Source: an uncultured Prevotellaceae bacterium
GTDB lineage: Bacteria; Bacteroidota; Bacteroidia; Bacteroidales; Bacteroidaceae
Direction: 5' to 3'
NCBI GenBank assembly: GCA_947176895.1
Contig: CAMWSK010000007.1
Coordinates: 1-64,000, forward strand
Length of the DNA stretch: 64,000 nt
Shown: one piece after another, positions 62,249 to 64,000 of the stretch
Layout: each line of letters starts with the position of its first letter
Numbering within the stretch: position 1 is the stretch's first letter
Position numbers and translations under genes: made by a program
The notes under the pieces: generated by a model
What the model was told of the DNA's origin: nothing
The model's input: only the letters and a program-made list of their open reading frames with translations
The model's database searches: none

Positions 62249-63736
62249 TTACCTTCGTGTGCTGACAGCCGGACGACTACCGGCCTTGGCGGCATTCTTC
62301 ACACGCGACCCATCGTTTACCATCGAGCGCACACAACGGAAACCCACGTAGCATCTCGGCTGGTTTTGATATTCATAAGAGCGCCAAGCGCTGCGAATCA
62401 TGCTCTCGGGATCTTTCCACGAACCTCCACGCACACATTTCCTCTTCAAGCGATAGGGATCCTCCTTGGCCGCATTGTATCGCAGTTCAGGATTCATGTC
62501 ACTCATGTTCTGCACACCGGCTTCAGTATACACCGTACTGGTCCACTCAGCCACGTTACCTGCCATATCATAAAGTCCGTTGCTGTTGGCTCCATAGGCC
62601 CCGCACTTGCTGGTAATCAAACTTCCGTCCTCGGTATAATTACCCCTGTCAGGTTTGAAGTTGGCATAATAGCAGTTCTTGTCGCTCTTTACCTCTCCGC
62701 TCTCCCAAGGGAAAAGCCCGGCGCTTTTCCCGCGAGCGGCAAACTCCCACTCCACTTCGGTGGGCAAACGGTAGCGCTGAATCTGCTTGGCCATACCTCC
62801 CAGACCCTTTATCAGAAAGTCGGTACGCCAGGCACAGAAGGCGTTGGCCTGCTCCCAGGTGACACCCACCACGGGATAGTCATCGTAAGCGGGATTACTG
62901 AAATACAACTTCATATAACGCTCATTGTCGGCGTTTTGAAAATCATTCACCCAGCAAGTGGTATCGGGATAAACGTTAACGATATAGGTGTTCAGGAAAT
63001 CCCAGGGACCGGAAAGTTCACGCGTAATCGTCTCGCGACGGATGCGTCCCTCATCGTCAATCCAAGCAGTGTCCTTGCTGATCATTACCGGCTCGGCACC
63101 CACCTTATGGTCTGTGTTCAGGTCGCGCTCCTCGGGATTCAGACGGAAGCGACGCTGGGCGGCAGCCGCATAGTCATACACCTCGTAACGATAGTTCAAC
63201 TGGCTGGCATCCAGCATCACCGTGCCATCTATGGGATGGGTGTAGTATAAACTTTCGATAGCCCGGGCCTCATCCTCATTGGCCTTCTTCCAAGGAATGG
63301 GCTTCTTCCAATTGAGGTAAGGCTGAATGGGATTCCCCTCCTGGTCTTCCTCAATCTTATATGTCTCATCGCCACCGTATGCAGGATCGGCCAGACGCTC
63401 ACGGATGATGCTGTCGCGCACCCACATCACAAACTGGCGGTACTTGGCATTGCTCACCTCACGCTCATCCATCCAAAACCCGTCTACGCTGATGTCTCGC
63501 ACAGGCGTCTGCGGTCCCCACAGGCTATCGTTGTTCTCCAGCCCCACACGCAACGACCCCTTCTTTACGGCCACCATGCCGTAGGGGGTGGGTTCGCTAT
63601 ACCCGGTGCCACGCACGCCGGTCACCTCACCGCCGCTGGCCATGGCCGACGAACCCGTGGCGGACATACATCCGACCACCAGCAGCGCAGTCATGGCCAC
63701 TCCCATTAGTGCTAAGAACGATTTCTTCGTTACCAT
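62249..63736 (-). CDS. porK: Type IX secretion system lipoprotein PorK/GldK
   Basis: Outer-membrane-anchored lipoprotein forming the periplasmic ring with PorN. About 495 residues from the ATG at 63736; the signal peptide ends LLVVGC, with lipid Cys at about residue 23. The body has a formylglycine-generating-enzyme-like (FGE) fold: FWMDEREVSNAKYRQF, PVVGVTWEQANAFCAWR, GLYDMAGNVAEWTST, VRGGSW. The FGE fold is structural in this family. An upstream in-frame ATG at 63784 precedes the signal and is rejected. Confidence 0.93.
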   Translation of the reverse strand: MVTKKSFLALMGVAMTALLVVGCMSATGSSAMASGGEVTGVRGTGYSEPTPYGMVAVKKGSLRVGLENNDSLWGPQTPVRDISVDGFWMDEREVSNAKYRQFVMWVRDSIIRERLADPAYGGDETYKIEEDQEGNPIQPYLNWKKPIPWKKANEDEARAIESLYYTHPIDGTVMLDASQLNYRYEVYDYAAAAQRRFRLNPEERDLNTDHKVGAEPVMISKDTAWIDDEGRIRRETITRELSGPWDFLNTYIVNVYPDTTCWVNDFQNADNERYMKLYFSNPAYDDYPVVGVTWEQANAFCAWRTDFLIKGLGGMAKQIQRYRLPTEVEWEFAARGKSAGLFPWESGEVKSDKNCYYANFKPDRGNYTEDGSLITSKCGAYGANSNGLYDMAGNVAEWTSTVYTEAGVQNMSDMNPELRYNAAKEDPYRLKRKCVRGGSWKDPESMIRSAWRSYEYQNQPRCYVGFRCVRSMVNDGSRVKNAAKAGSRPAVSTRR

Positions 63737-63780
63737 ATATTCTTCTTTTCTTTTTTTTGTTTCGTCTTTTTTCCCTTGGC

Positions 63781-64000
63781 TCAAAGTATGCGGATACTCT
63801 TGTGCAGGTTCTTACCTTTCTTGAACATGTTCATATCCATCTGGTAGCCCACAACTATCTCATGCGTCCCGTTGAGTGCACCTATACCGCCCGTATACAT
63901 CTCGTAGCTGTAGCCAATCTTCACCCCGTGAAAGACAGTGCCCACAAGCAAAGCCACACTCACCGTGGGACTATAGCTCAAGCCACCATACATATAAAGC
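63781..64000 (-). CDS. porP: Type IX secretion system membrane protein PorP/SprF, C-terminal part
   Basis: The reading frame enters from beyond the window and ends at 63781. The visible 72 or so residues include a beta-strand pattern with LSYSPTVSVALLVGTVF and GGIGALNGTHEIVVGYQMD, as in PorP/SprF barrels. It immediately precedes porK, the expected order. The N-terminus and promoter lie outside the window. Confidence 0.82.
   Translation of the reverse strand, partial: LYMYGGLSYSPTVSVALLVGTVFHGVKIGYSYEMYTGGIGALNGTHEIVVGYQMDMNMFKKGKNLHKSIRIL

Noticed and set aside
63815-63840. An AACATGTTCAT match to the AT-rich repeat unit
   Set aside because: It lies inside the porP coding sequence, is a single copy, and is explained by a Met/Asn/Phe-rich codon run.

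Overview
The window reads as a chromosomal segment of a Bacteroidales bacterium, most likely Prevotellaceae. The evidence is a type IX secretion (T9SS) porK-L-M-N operon, a Prevotella-style short C-terminal sorting tail on a large surface protein, promoters of the Bacteroidetes form (TTTG, about 20 bases, TAnnTTTG), an NfnA-NfnB fusion, and a peptide locus with a double-glycine leader of the GG-Bacteroidales type. Placement below family is not possible from sequence alone.

Layout. 1-5700: murF (-), then folP-cdaA and pta-ackA (+). 5.7-9.7 kb: malic enzyme with a PTA-like tail and an NhaC antiporter (-). 9.8-15.8 kb: rplU-rpmA, serS, the nfn fusion and a PD40 envelope protein (+). 15.9-18.3 kb: a BACON-domain T9SS cargo followed by a 56-residue peptide gene. 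18.5-21.2 kb: a small accessory island with a KilA-N protein, an AAA_14/DUF4143 ATPase, a REP-like inverted repeat and operator-like repeats. 21.2-36.7 kb: an MTA/SAH nucleosidase, then on the minus strand the information-processing block rpsU-xerC-hpf-four tRNAs-tuf-tRNA-Trp-secE-nusG-rplKAJL-rpoBC. 36.8-39.6 kb: mdh and an X-Pro aminopeptidase. 39.6-50.2 kb: an eight-gene minus-strand locus that looks like a modified-peptide biosynthesis and export system. 50.3-58.8 kb: gamma-carbonic-anhydrase-like protein, waaA, gltX, a 7TM-HD phosphodiesterase and priA. 58.8-64 kb: porN, porM, porL, porK and the end of porP.

The most interesting part is 39.8-50.1 kb. In transcription order it encodes a LanC-like protein, a GT4 glycosyltransferase with an extra C-terminal domain, a GT-A glycosyltransferase with a GWGPED motif, a fusion of an inactive C39-like domain with VKOR and thioredoxin domains, an 82-residue Cys-containing precursor with a textbook double-glycine leader, a TonB-receptor-like outer-membrane barrel, an active-site-intact C39 peptidase/ABC exporter, and a 72-residue one-helix membrane protein. 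No radical SAM enzyme, LanB or LanM dehydratase is visible. The gene set predicts an oxidised (disulfide), possibly glycosylated, exported peptide.

A second unexplained signal is a family of 15-bp palindromic units repeated every 21-23 bp in intergenic arrays at about 17-172, 8104-8184, 10542-10620 and 51076-51275, with a lone unit at 21952. Each site lies beside at least one gene 3' end. The units come in an AT-rich class (AACATGAACATGTTT) and a GC-rich class (AACATCGCGGCGTTT).

Co-function. CdaA and the 7TM-HD protein could make and destroy c-di-AMP. Pta-AckA, MaeB, Mdh and Nfn belong to fermentative acetate/malate/NADPH metabolism. The por operon could export the T9SS-tailed cargo encoded in the same window.
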